Positions 33,375 to 43,185 of a stretch of DNA of 64,000 nt are shown here, one piece after another (the stretch's first letter is position 1; the number at the start of each line of letters is the position of its first letter). A program made the position numbers and the translations under genes. Under the pieces are notes generated by a model. The model made no database searches. It saw only the letters and a program-made list of their open reading frames with translations, and was not told where the DNA came from. Origin of the DNA: Veillonella caviae (GTDB lineage: Bacteria > Bacillota > Negativicutes > Veillonellales > Veillonellaceae); the NCBI RefSeq assembly GCF_003992125.1, contig NZ_RQUY01000012.1, forward strand, positions 1-64,000, in the 5' to 3' direction.

Positions 33375-35558
33375 ATGTTAAACAAATTAATGAACAAAAT
33401 TTTAGGAGGAACTGTGAATACAACAGACAATCAGGTTGCTGCACAAGTGACTGTAGAACCAACTGCAACGGCTGCGCAAGGTGAACAAAGACCGCGCTAT
33501 CGTACAAATACACGGCGCTTATCCGGCGATTCTCGTCAAGGTGAGCAACGGAATGGAACGGAACGCCGTAATACTGGCGATGGTCGTCAGCGTCGCTATA
33601 CAAACACGAACAGACCTACTACACGCCGACCACGTGCAAATGGGGAACAAGGTGAAGGTCAACAAATGGAACGTAGACCTCGTCAGACACGGACCAACCG
33701 TAATGGTACACAAACTCGTAATAGCGAGAACGCAAGAAATACACGAAATACTACACGGCGTAATTTCGATAACAACCGCAACAATGACAGAGATTCTGAT
33801 AACAATCGTCGTATGCGTGTTAATAATCGCCCTATGACGCGCAATCATGATAAAAACCCTTATGAACAGGCGGATTTAATTGGGCGCCAACCAAATGGGG
33901 CTAATAAAGGTAAGTTCCAAATCATCCCATTAGGTGGCCTTGGTGAAATCGGCAAAAATATGACTGTATTTCAATACGAAGATGAAATTATCGTATTAGA
34001 TGCAGGGCTTGCATTTCCTAGTGAAGATATGCTCGGCGTAGATATTGTTATTCCCGATATGACATATCTCATCGAAAACCGCGACCGAGTTAAGGCTGTC
34101 GTTATTACTCATGGTCATGAGGACCATATCGGATCCTTGGCATACCTTATGAAAGAAATTAATTGTCCCGTATATGCTACCAATCTAGTATGCGGACTGA
34201 TTGAAGGTAAATTAAAAGAGCATAAAGTATCTAACAAACCGCTTCGTTTAGTGGAAGCAGGCGATGAAATTCAAATCGGTCAAGTGAAGGTTGGCTTTAT
34301 TCAAACAAACCATTCTATACCTGATTCATGTGCTGTATATTTTGATACGCCAATCGGCACTATCGTTCATACAGGGGACTTTAAAATTGACCAAACTCCA
34401 GTAGATGGTAAGTTGATGGATATGCACAAATTTGCAGAGCTCGGTAACAAAGGTGTACTAGCATTGATGTCTGATTCTACAAATGTTGAGAAATCTGGTT
34501 TTACAGGCTCTGAAAGCTCCGTTGGACCTGCTATTAAACAAGCTGTAGGTGAGGCTCGTGGCCGTGTTGTGCTTGCTACATTTGCGTCCAATGTATCTCG
34601 GATTCAACAAGCTATCGATGCTGCTGTTATGTACAAACGCAAAGTTGTAGTTATGGGCCGTAGCATGGTGAATGTAACAGAAATCGCACAAGAACGCGGC
34701 TATTTGAATATTCCACCAAATACGATTATCGATGTAGATGTTATGCATAACTACACAGATGATCAAATCATGATTTTAACTACTGGTTCCCAAGGTGAAC
34801 CGATGGCGGGTTTGTCTCGTATGGCTACGAATAATCACCGCACCGTAGAATTGGCACCTAATGATACTGTTATTATTTCTGCTACGCCAATTCCGGGCAA
34901 TGAAGGGGCAGTAGGTAAAACTATCGATAATTTGTTGCGCCTCGGTTGTCATGTTGTGTATGGTAAAGACCGCGGTATTCACGTATCTGGTCACGCTAGC
35001 CAAGAAGAATTAAAAACTATGCTTAACCTTGTGCGTCCTGAATACTTTATTCCTGTTCACGGTGAATATCGTATGCTACGTCGTCACGGTGAATTGGGCG
35101 TTTCTATGGGCGTAGATCCTAAGAAAATTCTCATTGGTGATAATGGTCAAATTTTTGAATTTGATAAAGATGGTGGTCGTAAAGGTGGCCGTGTCCAAGC
35201 TGGTGCTATCTTCGTAGATGGACTTGGTGTAGGTGATGTAGGTAACATCGTTATCCGCGATCGTCAACAATTGGCACAAGAAGGTATGGTAATCGTAGTT
35301 ATGGCTATGGAAAAACACTCTGGTACCATCGTATCTGGTCCAGACATCGTATCTCGTGGTTTCGTATACGTCCGTGATGCAGAAGAACTTATGATTGAAG
35401 CAGAGCGTCGTGTACATCAAGTCATTGATGATTGTGAATCACAGCGCATTAAAGATTGGACAACGATCAAACAAAATGTTCGCGATGCATTGGGTAAATT
35501 CTTCTACGAAAAAACTCGTCGTAGACCTATGATTTTGCCAATCATTCAAGACGTATAA
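33375..35558 (+). CDS. rnjA: Ribonuclease J with long N-terminal low-complexity extension
   Basis: 727 residues, against about 555 for a typical RNase J. The enzyme proper begins about residue 177 (FQIIPLGGLGEIGKNMTVFQ). It has the metallo-beta-lactamase motif THGHEDHIG (about 244-252), HSIPDSCAV, HTGDFKID, the beta-CASP region TTGSQGEPMAGLSRMA, VSGHASQEEL and PVHGEYRML. The first 175 residues are disordered-looking, rich in Arg, Asn, Thr, Gln and Gly (ERRNTGDGRQRRYTNTNRPT), probably an RNA- or protein-binding tail. ATG 33375 is used here; GTG 33414, right after AGGAGGA, is an alternative that keeps most of the tail. RNase J is the main 5'-3' exo/endoribonuclease of mRNA turnover. Confidence 0.94.
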   Translation: MLNKLMNKILGGTVNTTDNQVAAQVTVEPTATAAQGEQRPRYRTNTRRLSGDSRQGEQRNGTERRNTGDGRQRRYTNTNRPTTRRPRANGEQGEGQQMERRPRQTRTNRNGTQTRNSENARNTRNTTRRNFDNNRNNDRDSDNNRRMRVNNRPMTRNHDKNPYEQADLIGRQPNGANKGKFQIIPLGGLGEIGKNMTVFQYEDEIIVLDAGLAFPSEDMLGVDIVIPDMTYLIENRDRVKAVVITHGHEDHIGSLAYLMKEINCPVYATNLVCGLIEGKLKEHKVSNKPLRLVEAGDEIQIGQVKVGFIQTNHSIPDSCAVYFDTPIGTIVHTGDFKIDQTPVDGKLMDMHKFAELGNKGVLALMSDSTNVEKSGFTGSESSVGPAIKQAVGEARGRVVLATFASNVSRIQQAIDAAVMYKRKVVVMGRSMVNVTEIAQERGYLNIPPNTIIDVDVMHNYTDDQIMILTTGSQGEPMAGLSRMATNNHRTVELAPNDTVIISATPIPGNEGAVGKTIDNLLRLGCHVVYGKDRGIHVSGHASQEELKTMLNLVRPEYFIPVHGEYRMLRRHGELGVSMGVDPKKILIGDNGQIFEFDKDGGRKGGRVQAGAIFVDGLGVGDVGNIVIRDRQQLAQEGMVIVVMAMEKHSGTIVSGPDIVSRGFVYVRDAEELMIEAERRVHQVIDDCESQRIKDWTTIKQNVRDALGKFFYEKTRRRPMILPIIQDV

Positions 35559-35567
35559 GATGATAAA

Positions 35568-35606
35568 GAGCTATCGCACTAGGGGTGTCCCTTGGGCGAT
35601 AGCTCT
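35568..35606 (+). terminator. Terminator after rnjA
   Basis: GAGCTATCGC (35568-35577) pairs with GCGATAGCTC (35596-35605), with an inner AGGG/CCCT stem; the T tract after it is interrupted. Confidence 0.75.
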
Positions 35607-35779
35607 CAGTGTTTTATACATAATATATTCGTTTTCAGCAGTAATTGTAATTGAAAATTAGAAATTACTTTTTTATTAAGGTAGTATCAATTCCCTGATA
35701 TGGGGGATTTGAAGTTAAGTTTTCAAACTGATATAATTAAAAAATACTACTTGTCCTGTTAGTTGATGAATGGAGTATT

Positions 35780-36739
35780 ATGAATCAAACAAATACACGG
35801 GCTATGGTGGAAACGGCATTTTTGTCAGCCATCATAGTGATGTTAACTATTGTAGGTGCCAGCGTGCCTCTATTATCGTTGTTAGCTACTATTGTAGCGC
35901 CAGCTGCCACTGCGTTAGTCGGTATACGATGGGGCACTCGATATAGTTGTGCCGCTGTTGTCGTATCATTTGTATTAGTATCCATTATATTAGGTCCGCT
36001 TACGGCGTTGGGCACTGTATTGATGTATGCGGTGCCAAGTATTTTTCTTGGTATGGGATTTAGAAATTATTGGAATCCAACAAAGTTGATTTTGTTGCCG
36101 ACTATTGCTCTTTGTTTAACTACAATTGCAACGGTGTTAGTTACATTTAGTGTTACATCTTTTGATGTGTCTACTGCATGGCAATCCTTTGACACTGAGT
36201 TAAGAGATTCGTTAATGACTGCTGTTCAGCAACAGCAATTACCACCAGAACAGGTGGAAGCATATATGCAACAAGTTGGTAAGAGTTTTGAGCAAATCAA
36301 ACGGATGATTGTAGCCTACGGATTTTGCGCTATGGCAGTTGTATCTTATATTATGGCTCGTTTTACTGCTTTCATGGCGAAACGCACTAATAATCCAGTA
36401 CAATCTATACCATCTATTTCTACATGGCATATGCCTATTTGGAGCGCAGGTGTCTTAGCTGTGGGACTCATCCTCGTATATGGTTCTTCTTATTTAGGTA
36501 TTAATAATTACATTATTACCACCATCGGTATGAATTTAGGTTTGTTTGGAGCCTTTGTTTGTGGTTTAAATGGCATCGCCTGTTTGCTCGGTATTTTAAA
36601 TGCCTATAAGATATCTCGATTTATTAAGATTCTTATTCTAGGTTTTTTGTATGTAATGACTCCTATCGGGTTAATCATTTTTGGGATTATGGATATGTTT
36701 ATGGATTTACGATCCCGTTATCAGTCACGGAACCAGTAA
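35780..36739 (+). CDS. DUF2232 (YybS-like) membrane protein
   Basis: 319 residues with about 8 transmembrane segments: TAFLSAIIVMLTIVGASVPL-type starts are typical of the YybS/DUF2232 family. The segment LPPEQVEAYMQQVGKSFEQI (about 154-173) is a soluble amphipathic loop. In many Firmicutes this gene directly precedes gdpP, rplI and dnaB, as it does here. Molecular function is unknown; the fold is related to ECF-type S components. Eight bases or so before the ATG is GGAG. gdpP follows after 16 bp. Confidence 0.85.
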   Translation: MNQTNTRAMVETAFLSAIIVMLTIVGASVPLLSLLATIVAPAATALVGIRWGTRYSCAAVVVSFVLVSIILGPLTALGTVLMYAVPSIFLGMGFRNYWNPTKLILLPTIALCLTTIATVLVTFSVTSFDVSTAWQSFDTELRDSLMTAVQQQQLPPEQVEAYMQQVGKSFEQIKRMIVAYGFCAMAVVSYIMARFTAFMAKRTNNPVQSIPSISTWHMPIWSAGVLAVGLILVYGSSYLGINNYIITTIGMNLGLFGAFVCGLNGIACLLGILNAYKISRFIKILILGFLYVMTPIGLIIFGIMDMFMDLRSRYQSRNQ

Positions 36740-36755
36740 TAGAAAGGAGGCCCCT

Positions 36756-38780
36756 ATGAAATCCTTTCAACGCAGATGGGAGATTATAGAAATTTCCATT
36801 ATCGCTGTGCTAGGCATGTTGTTGTTAATTATTGCCTATTTAAATTGGGCAATTGCTGTATTAGCATTGATTATTGTGGGTGCAGCCTATTTAGTGAACT
36901 ATAACACTATTCACAATAGACGACGTTTGGCACGAGAACAATTTAATGTAATGGGAAAAAATGTAACACAAGCACAGAATTTTGCATTGCAAAATTTACC
37001 AACTGCTATTGCTCTTGTTAATAAGCAAGGAACATTGGTATGGAACAATAGCGTGTTTGCTGATTGGGTAGAGGTTGATTGGAATAAATTGCAAAAAATG
37101 TCGACCTTGATTCCCGGTTTCAGAATCGACAAGATTTGGGGAAAGTCGGGATTTTTAAAAGAGCATTACGGAAATCGATATTTTCAAGTTGTGTATAAAT
37201 TTATTAATCCTAGAGATACACGTATTACTGTCAATTCTGATGATGAATTAGCCGAACATGCAGTGATGGCTCTTTATTTCAAGGATATTACAGATATTGA
37301 ACGAGCTCGTATTCAGGCAGAAGAAGAACAACCTGTATGGGGCATGATTCAAATCGATAATATTGAGGAACTAACAAAGGGGCTTGGGGACCGAGAATAT
37401 ACGAATTTATGGGCGGAAATTAATAATGTTGTAGTTGATGAAATCGATAAACATGATGGCTTTGTTCGCAATTTTCAAGACGATATGTATACCTTTGCTA
37501 TTTCCCGTGGTGCATTGCAGGCTATGGAACAAGATGGGTTCAGGATTTTGGAAAAAATCCGCAAATTGCCTTCTCCACGTCAAGTGCCGGCCACTATCAG
37601 TATTGGAATTGGCGAAAATGCAGGTAGTGTTAAAGAAGTGTCTAGCCGTGCTCGTGCAGCTCTTGATATCGCATTAGGTCGCGGTGGCGATCAGGTTTGT
37701 ATTATGGATGGTGAAAGCACTCGCTTCTTTGGGGGAAATACAGCAGGGATTGAAAAAAATACTCGTGTTCGTGCTCGCGTAGTAGGACAAGCTATTCATG
37801 AATTGATGAATGATTCTGATAAAATCCTTGTTATGGGACACCAACGAGAAGACTACGATGCATTAGGTGGCGCTATCGGCGTCGTATCTATTGCGAGAGC
37901 CCTTGGTAAAGATGTGCGATTGGTGCTTTCCAAAGAAACAAGTGCTATTATTAAAATGGTAAATATCCTGAATGAAGATGAATTTTGGCACACCCATATC
38001 ATCACTCCTACAATGGCAAAGGATTGGGTAGATTCTAATACATTAGCTATTGTATGTGATACACATCGTATTGAAATGGTGGCAGCCCCTGAGGCCCTTA
38101 ACATTGCAGAACGACGTATTGTTATAGATCATCACCGTCGTGCAGCCGATTTTATTGAAAATCCACTATTAACCTATTTAGAACCTGCAGCATCATCTAC
38201 TAGTGAGCTTGTTACAGAACTAGTTCAGTATGCAGGTGCTCCAGTGAAACTTTCAAAACAAGAAGCAACGGGTATCTATGCAGGTATTGTATTGGATACA
38301 AAGAATTTCTTTCAACAAACAGGGGCTCGTACATTTGAAGCAGCGGCGTTTTTAAAACGCGGTGGAGCAGATATTGAATTGGTACGACAATTGTTTATTG
38401 AAACCTTCGATTCTATTCAATTACGTGCTAAAATAGTATTCGAAGCTAGTCGTACCGAAGGGGTGGCTATTGGTGTAGCCCCAGAAGGTGTGAAAGATAT
38501 GATGGCATTGGCTGCACAAGGGGCGGACATGCTCATCAGTAACGAAGATATTGAGGCTGCATTTGTACTATATACATTAAACGATGGTGCTATTGGTGTG
38601 AGTGCTAGATCTAAGGGTAAAGTCAATGTTCAAGTTGTAATGGAAGCCTTAGGTGGAGGAGGTCATCGCACGGTGGCAGGTGCTCAATTACAAGGCATGA
38701 CTATAGACGAGGCGAAGAAGGCTATTTTAGAACATGCACTAGTTGCTCTTCACTCGGCAGAAACAGAGGAGGAATCATAA
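36756..38780 (+). CDS. gdpP: Cyclic-di-AMP phosphodiesterase GdpP
   Basis: 674 residues from ATG 36756, with AAAGGAGG upstream; the earlier in-frame ATG 36681 lies inside the preceding gene. The domain order is classical: two transmembrane helices (about 15-50), a PAS-like domain (about 75-180), a degenerate GGDEF domain (about 195-325, ISIGIGENAGS), then DHH (KILVMGHQREDYDALGGAIG, DHHRRAADF about 456-464) and DHHA1 (GGGGHRTVAGAQ, about 635-646). It hydrolyses c-di-AMP to pApA and so affects wall and potassium balance. Its stop overlaps the rplI start by one base. Confidence 0.95.
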   Translation: MKSFQRRWEIIEISIIAVLGMLLLIIAYLNWAIAVLALIIVGAAYLVNYNTIHNRRRLAREQFNVMGKNVTQAQNFALQNLPTAIALVNKQGTLVWNNSVFADWVEVDWNKLQKMSTLIPGFRIDKIWGKSGFLKEHYGNRYFQVVYKFINPRDTRITVNSDDELAEHAVMALYFKDITDIERARIQAEEEQPVWGMIQIDNIEELTKGLGDREYTNLWAEINNVVVDEIDKHDGFVRNFQDDMYTFAISRGALQAMEQDGFRILEKIRKLPSPRQVPATISIGIGENAGSVKEVSSRARAALDIALGRGGDQVCIMDGESTRFFGGNTAGIEKNTRVRARVVGQAIHELMNDSDKILVMGHQREDYDALGGAIGVVSIARALGKDVRLVLSKETSAIIKMVNILNEDEFWHTHIITPTMAKDWVDSNTLAIVCDTHRIEMVAAPEALNIAERRIVIDHHRRAADFIENPLLTYLEPAASSTSELVTELVQYAGAPVKLSKQEATGIYAGIVLDTKNFFQQTGARTFEAAAFLKRGGADIELVRQLFIETFDSIQLRAKIVFEASRTEGVAIGVAPEGVKDMMALAAQGADMLISNEDIEAAFVLYTLNDGAIGVSARSKGKVNVQVVMEALGGGGHRTVAGAQLQGMTIDEAKKAILEHALVALHSAETEEES

Positions 38781-39226
38781 TGAAAGTAGTATTATTAGAA
38801 GATGTAAAAAAAGTTGGTAAAAAAGGTGAAATCGTAGAAGTAAGCGATGCATATGGTCGCAATGTACTCATCAAAAAAGGGTTAGGCCTTGAAGGTACTG
38901 CTACGAATGTAAACAATGCTAAACAAAAACAAGAGTCTGTACAGCATCACAAAGCGGTGGCAAATGATGAAGCTAAAGTCTTGGCAGCACAGCTTACAAA
39001 AGTGGAAGTGACTGTCAAGGTTCGCATGGGCGCAGATGGCCGCGTATTTGGCTCCGTCACCGCCAAAGATATTTCCGAAGCGGCTAAAGAACAATACAAG
39101 GTGGATATCGATAAAAAGAAAATCGAAATCAAAGACCCATTGAAAACATTAGGTGTACATGAAGTATTAGTTCGTGTACATCCTGAAATTACAAGCACTA
39201 TTAAGGTCAATGTAGTAGCAGAATAA
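38780..39226 (+). CDS. rplI: 50S ribosomal protein L9
   Basis: 148 residues, exact family length. MKVVLLEDVKKVGKKGEIVE and VSDAYGRNVLIKKGLG form the N-terminal rRNA-binding domain. The long connecting helix (about 41-75) and the C-terminal domain (GADGRVFGSVTAKDI) follow. It overlaps gdpP by one base (TAATG) and is translated from the same message; a terminator follows. Confidence 0.98.
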   Translation: MKVVLLEDVKKVGKKGEIVEVSDAYGRNVLIKKGLGLEGTATNVNNAKQKQESVQHHKAVANDEAKVLAAQLTKVEVTVKVRMGADGRVFGSVTAKDISEAAKEQYKVDIDKKKIEIKDPLKTLGVHEVLVRVHPEITSTIKVNVVAE

Positions 39227-39231
39227 TTGAT

Positions 39232-39265
39232 ATCACCATGCTCAAAGAGTGTGGTGATTTCTTTT
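39232..39265 (+). terminator. Terminator between rplI and dnaB
   Basis: ATCACCA (39232-39238) pairs with TGGTGAT (39252-39258) and CTC with GAG inside, followed by TTTCTTTT. dnaB starts 23 bases later, so it needs read-through or a promoter within rplI. Confidence 0.75.
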
Positions 39266-39287
39266 CTAGTTTTGGGGGGAGGGCAAC

Positions 39288-40646
39288 ATGGACGTACGTA
39301 TACCGCCGCACAATGAAGAAGCGGAAAAAGCCGTATTAGGCGCTTTATTAACTGATGGATCGAGCACGGGTATCGCTGTAGATACGGTAACATCTATCGT
39401 TCAACGTGATGATTTTTATCGCGACACACATCGCATTATCTATGATGCTATTTTAAGTTTAGTATATGCTAATAAAACCATCGATTTCATCACTCTTAGC
39501 GAAGAGTTGGAACGCCGAAAAAAACTTGATACTATAGGCGGCATTGCGTATATTACATCCCTTGCCAATGAAGCAACAGGTTATAATATTGAAGAACATG
39601 CTCGTATTATTTCTGAAAAAGCACAAATGCGTCGACTTATCGATGCAGGAAACAAAATCGTAGGTATGACCTATGCAGGTGAAGAGGAACCGTCGGAGAT
39701 TATGAATCGAGCGGAGCAAATGATATTAGATGTAGGAGGACAAACGCGATCGGAATCATCGTTCTCTCCTATTGGAGAAGCTGTATTAAGCAGTATTGAA
39801 CGATTAAATCTATTACAACAACAAGATGGTGTATTAACAGGTGTGCCTACAGGTTTTAGAGATGTGGACCATATATTCAATGGTTTACAAAAATCGGATC
39901 TAATTCTTGTCGCAGCTCGGCCTGCTATGGGGAAAACGGCGTTTACCTTGAATATTGCTCAAAACGTAGCGATGCTAAATAATTTAACTGTAGCTTTCTT
40001 CTCCTTAGAAATGGGGACCGAACAATTAGTACGCCGTATTTTAGCATCTGTATCTGGTGTTAATTCTAGTAAATTAACTCGTGCTGATATGGACAACGAA
40101 GATTGGGCAAGAGTCATTAAAGCTGCAGAAGAAATGAGCCAATCTAAACTGTTTATCGATGACACACCTGGTCTTACGGTACAAGATATGCGTGCTAAAT
40201 TACGACGGCTCAAGGTAGAACATGGTCTTGACCTCGTCATCGTTGATTACATTCAGCTCATGCAAGGTCGCAATGGTGGTCGCAACAGTGAAAATCGTCA
40301 ACAAGAGGTATCGGAGATTTCTCGTAACCTTAAATTAATCGCTCGAGAGTTTAACGTGCCACTTATCGCATTATCTCAATTATCGCGTAGCGTTGAGAGT
40401 CGCCCTGATAAACGCCCTGTATTGTCCGACCTTCGTGAATCTGGTTCTCTTGAGCAGGATGCAGATATTGTAATTTTCTTGTATCGAGATAAATATTATG
40501 ATGAAAACTCCGAAAAAGGGGATAATGCAGAAATCCTTATTCGTAAACATCGTAACGGTTCTGTTGGTACCGTAGAACTCCAATTCGTTGGTGAACTGAC
40601 ACGATTCAGAGATGTGGAATATCGAGATTTGGGACCGGAACAATAA
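39288..40646 (+). CDS. dnaB: Replicative DNA helicase DnaB
   Basis: 452 residues, normal length. The N-terminal domain (DVRIPPHNEEAEKAVLGALL) is followed by the RecA-like motor: Walker A ARPAMGKTAF (about 205-214), FFSLEMGTEQL, Walker B VIVDYIQLMQG, and the arginine-finger region DLRESGSLEQDADIVIFLYR. It unwinds DNA at the fork as a hexamer. The rplI-dnaB order is conserved in Firmicutes. GGGGGGAGGG lies before the ATG. Confidence 0.98.
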   Translation: MDVRIPPHNEEAEKAVLGALLTDGSSTGIAVDTVTSIVQRDDFYRDTHRIIYDAILSLVYANKTIDFITLSEELERRKKLDTIGGIAYITSLANEATGYNIEEHARIISEKAQMRRLIDAGNKIVGMTYAGEEEPSEIMNRAEQMILDVGGQTRSESSFSPIGEAVLSSIERLNLLQQQDGVLTGVPTGFRDVDHIFNGLQKSDLILVAARPAMGKTAFTLNIAQNVAMLNNLTVAFFSLEMGTEQLVRRILASVSGVNSSKLTRADMDNEDWARVIKAAEEMSQSKLFIDDTPGLTVQDMRAKLRRLKVEHGLDLVIVDYIQLMQGRNGGRNSENRQQEVSEISRNLKLIAREFNVPLIALSQLSRSVESRPDKRPVLSDLRESGSLEQDADIVIFLYRDKYYDENSEKGDNAEILIRKHRNGSVGTVELQFVGELTRFRDVEYRDLGPEQ

Positions 40647-40681
40647 TTGAAATAATGAATCCATTTAATGGATAATTTTTA

Positions 40682-40734
40682 TTGACAAGGAATCTCCTTT
40701 TTATTAAAATAAACATATGAACAAATATTCATAT
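40682..40734 (+). promoter_or_regulatory. Promoter and ArsR/SmtB-type operator of the metal ATPase gene
   Basis: TTGACA (40682-40687), 17-bp spacer and TAAAAT (40705-40710) form a near-consensus promoter. Directly after it ATATGAA (40715-40721) N6 TTCATAT (40728-40734) is a perfect dyad reading ATATGAACAAATATTCATAT. This closely matches the imperfect 12-2-12 operators of ArsR/SmtB metal sensors. It would cover the transcription start, so metal-relieved repression is expected. Confidence 0.75.
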
Positions 40735-40802
40735 AATATGTAAAACATAAAATAAATAATTATAAGATGATATGATTACATATGTGTATAAAAGGAGGCT
40801 CC

Positions 40803-43004
40803 ATGGAAGAAACACTACTCTTAAAAGACTTAAATTGTGCGAATTGTGCAGCGAAAATTGAAGATCGTATCCGCAAAATGGCTGGTATTGAATCGGCTGA
40901 TTTTGCCATTGCTACGCATCAATTGCGATTAACTGGTGCTTGGGAAGATAGAGAGGCTTTAAAATGCGAAATTCAAGCTATTTGTGATGCTATCGAAGAA
41001 GGTGTAACCGTAACAGATTACGAACGTCCATCGAAAGCCCTAATGGATGATCACAGCCATGACCATGGTTCTGATGCGGTAACTATCGGTATTATCGGGG
41101 TAGGGTTGATTTTCATGATTTATGAAGCATTAACCACCATTGTACCAGGTATAGGCATGCCTGAATCTATTGAAACAGCTATTTACTATATTGCCTATGT
41201 ATTGTTGGCATTCCCTGTATTAAAAACAGCAGGTCGCAATATCTTAAAAGGTGAAATTTTTGACGAAAATTTCCTTATGTCTATTGCTACATTAGGCGCC
41301 ATTGTAATCGATGCATTGCCAGAAGCGGTAGGGGTAATTTTATTCTATCGTATTGGTGAATTCTTTGAACATAAAGCAACCGATCGTAGTCGTACTGAAA
41401 TTATGAATGCTGTTGATATGCGTCCTCAAGAGGTGCGTGTAGTTGACGAATGCTGTGGTGGTGAAATCATCGTTATGGCACCTGAAAGAGTAGAAGTAGG
41501 CTGGACTATCGAAGTGCGCCCTGGCGATTTAATTCCTTTGGACGGCACTGTATTAGATGGTAGTACGCGGGTCAATACTGCACCTGTTACAGGTGAACCA
41601 GTACCAATTCGCGCTGAGAGGGGGACTCAGCTATTATCTGGTTGTATTAATGAAAGCGGTCGTATTACTATGCGTGTGGATAAACCATTAGGGGAATCGA
41701 TGGTTACAAAAATCCTCGATGCTGTAGAAAATGCGGCATCTTCCAAACCGAAAATTGACCGTTTTATCACACGTTTTGCTCGCGTGTATACTCCCATTGT
41801 TGTAGGCTTGGCATTGATTGTTGCCATTATCCCATCCTTGCTCACAGGGGAATGGCACAAATGGATTTACACGGCCTTAACATTCCTTGTTATTTCCTGT
41901 CCTTGTGCCTTGGTACTTAGCGTTCCATTGGCATTTTTCTCTGGTATTGGCAATGCGTCTAAACAGGGGATCTTGTTAAAAGGTGGTCGTGTTATCGAGG
42001 CTTTGGCAGGGGTGAAAGCTGTAGCACTTGATAAAACTGGTACTATTACATCAGGTGAATTTAAGGTGCATTCTGTAGAACCAGTGAATGACTCTGTTTC
42101 TGAAAGCGTCTTATTAAGTGTAGCTGCTGCTGTAGAATCAGTATCTACACATCCCATTGCGCAATCTATCGTAGAAGCTGCCAATGCTCAAAATCTTACT
42201 TTTACAGTATCTAGTGATGTACAAGAATTAGCTGGAGAAGGTATTGTGGGCAGAGTCATTGGTGTGCAAGGATTAGATGGAGCGGTTACAGCAGACAAAG
42301 TGGCAATCGTACAAGGACTGGCTAGTAGAGGAGAAGACGTACAAGTTCTAGTTGGTAACCGTCGTTTGCTCGAACGTTATGATGTAACTGGTTATTCTGC
42401 TGATGCCTCTGTATACGGTACAGAAGTGCTTGTCGCTGTAGGGAAACAATATGTGGGGCGTATTATCATTTCTGATGAGCCTCGTGTTGATTCTGCCACT
42501 GCTATTCAAAAACTCAATGCTAATGGTATTAAAACTATTATGTTAACTGGTGATGCACTAGCTAGCGCAGAATATATTGCAAAACAAACTACTGTTAGTG
42601 AAGTTCATGCCAGCTTGTTGCCACAAGATAAATTATTTGTTGTACAAAATACTCGTGCTGTGTATGGCCCTACTATGTTTGTAGGCGATGGTATTAACGA
42701 TGCGCCTGTATTAGCAGGTGCTGATGTAGGTGGTGCTATGGGCAGTGGTGCTGATGCGGCTATTGAAGCATCCGATGTTGTCTTCATGCGTCCGTCTTTG
42801 CAATCTATTGTTCACGTTATTGATTTAGCTAAAGCTACACTTAGTGTGGCGTGGCAAAACGTAGTATTTGCTATCGTTGTAAAAGTCATCATCATGGTAC
42901 TTGGCCTTATGGGTTATGCATCTATGTGGTGGGCGGTGTTTGGTGATACAGGTGTATCTATCCTTTGTATTCTTAACTCTATCCGCATTTTAAATCGTAA
43001 ATAA
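40803..43004 (+). CDS. zntA: Heavy-metal (Zn/Cd/Pb-type) P1B-ATPase
   Basis: 733 residues from ATG 40803, right after AAAGGAGG; the ATG at 40782 is upstream of that site. One N-terminal metal-binding domain with LNCANCAAKIEDRI (about 11-24) is followed by a His-rich linker DDHSHDHGSDA. Then come transmembrane segments, the metal-site motif SCPCALVLS (about 366-374), the phosphorylation site DKTGTIT (about 409-415), THPIAQSIV and GDGINDAPVLAGADVG. CPC plus HP motifs fit Zn/Cd/Pb export. The ArsR/SmtB-like operator upstream agrees. The cadA/zntA choice cannot be made from sequence alone. Confidence 0.93.
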   Translation: MEETLLLKDLNCANCAAKIEDRIRKMAGIESADFAIATHQLRLTGAWEDREALKCEIQAICDAIEEGVTVTDYERPSKALMDDHSHDHGSDAVTIGIIGVGLIFMIYEALTTIVPGIGMPESIETAIYYIAYVLLAFPVLKTAGRNILKGEIFDENFLMSIATLGAIVIDALPEAVGVILFYRIGEFFEHKATDRSRTEIMNAVDMRPQEVRVVDECCGGEIIVMAPERVEVGWTIEVRPGDLIPLDGTVLDGSTRVNTAPVTGEPVPIRAERGTQLLSGCINESGRITMRVDKPLGESMVTKILDAVENAASSKPKIDRFITRFARVYTPIVVGLALIVAIIPSLLTGEWHKWIYTALTFLVISCPCALVLSVPLAFFSGIGNASKQGILLKGGRVIEALAGVKAVALDKTGTITSGEFKVHSVEPVNDSVSESVLLSVAAAVESVSTHPIAQSIVEAANAQNLTFTVSSDVQELAGEGIVGRVIGVQGLDGAVTADKVAIVQGLASRGEDVQVLVGNRRLLERYDVTGYSADASVYGTEVLVAVGKQYVGRIIISDEPRVDSATAIQKLNANGIKTIMLTGDALASAEYIAKQTTVSEVHASLLPQDKLFVVQNTRAVYGPTMFVGDGINDAPVLAGADVGGAMGSGADAAIEASDVVFMRPSLQSIVHVIDLAKATLSVAWQNVVFAIVVKVIIMVLGLMGYASMWWAVFGDTGVSILCILNSIRILNRK

Positions 43005-43028
43005 CCTAGCATAGTGGACTTTACGTAC

Positions 43029-43112
43029 AATAAAACCCTCCCGCGGGGACTATACTACCCATTCTGATTGTCGGTCAAGATATAGTCATCCAAACAGGAG
43101 GGTTTTATTTGT
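43029..43112 (+). terminator. Long two-tier hairpin after the metal ATPase gene
   Basis: AATAAAACCCTCC (43029-43041) pairs with GGAGGGTTTTATT (43097-43109) over 13 bp. Inside, GACTATA (43048-43054) pairs with TATAGTC (43081-43087). The whole element is about 80 nt, longer than a simple terminator, with T-rich ends on both strands. Confidence 0.7.
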
Positions 43113-43185
43113 ATTTGAATAGGTGACTTAAATAGTATATAATTTTAAGGTAATATTAGTTCTTATTTCTGGAAGGAGGGATAGC

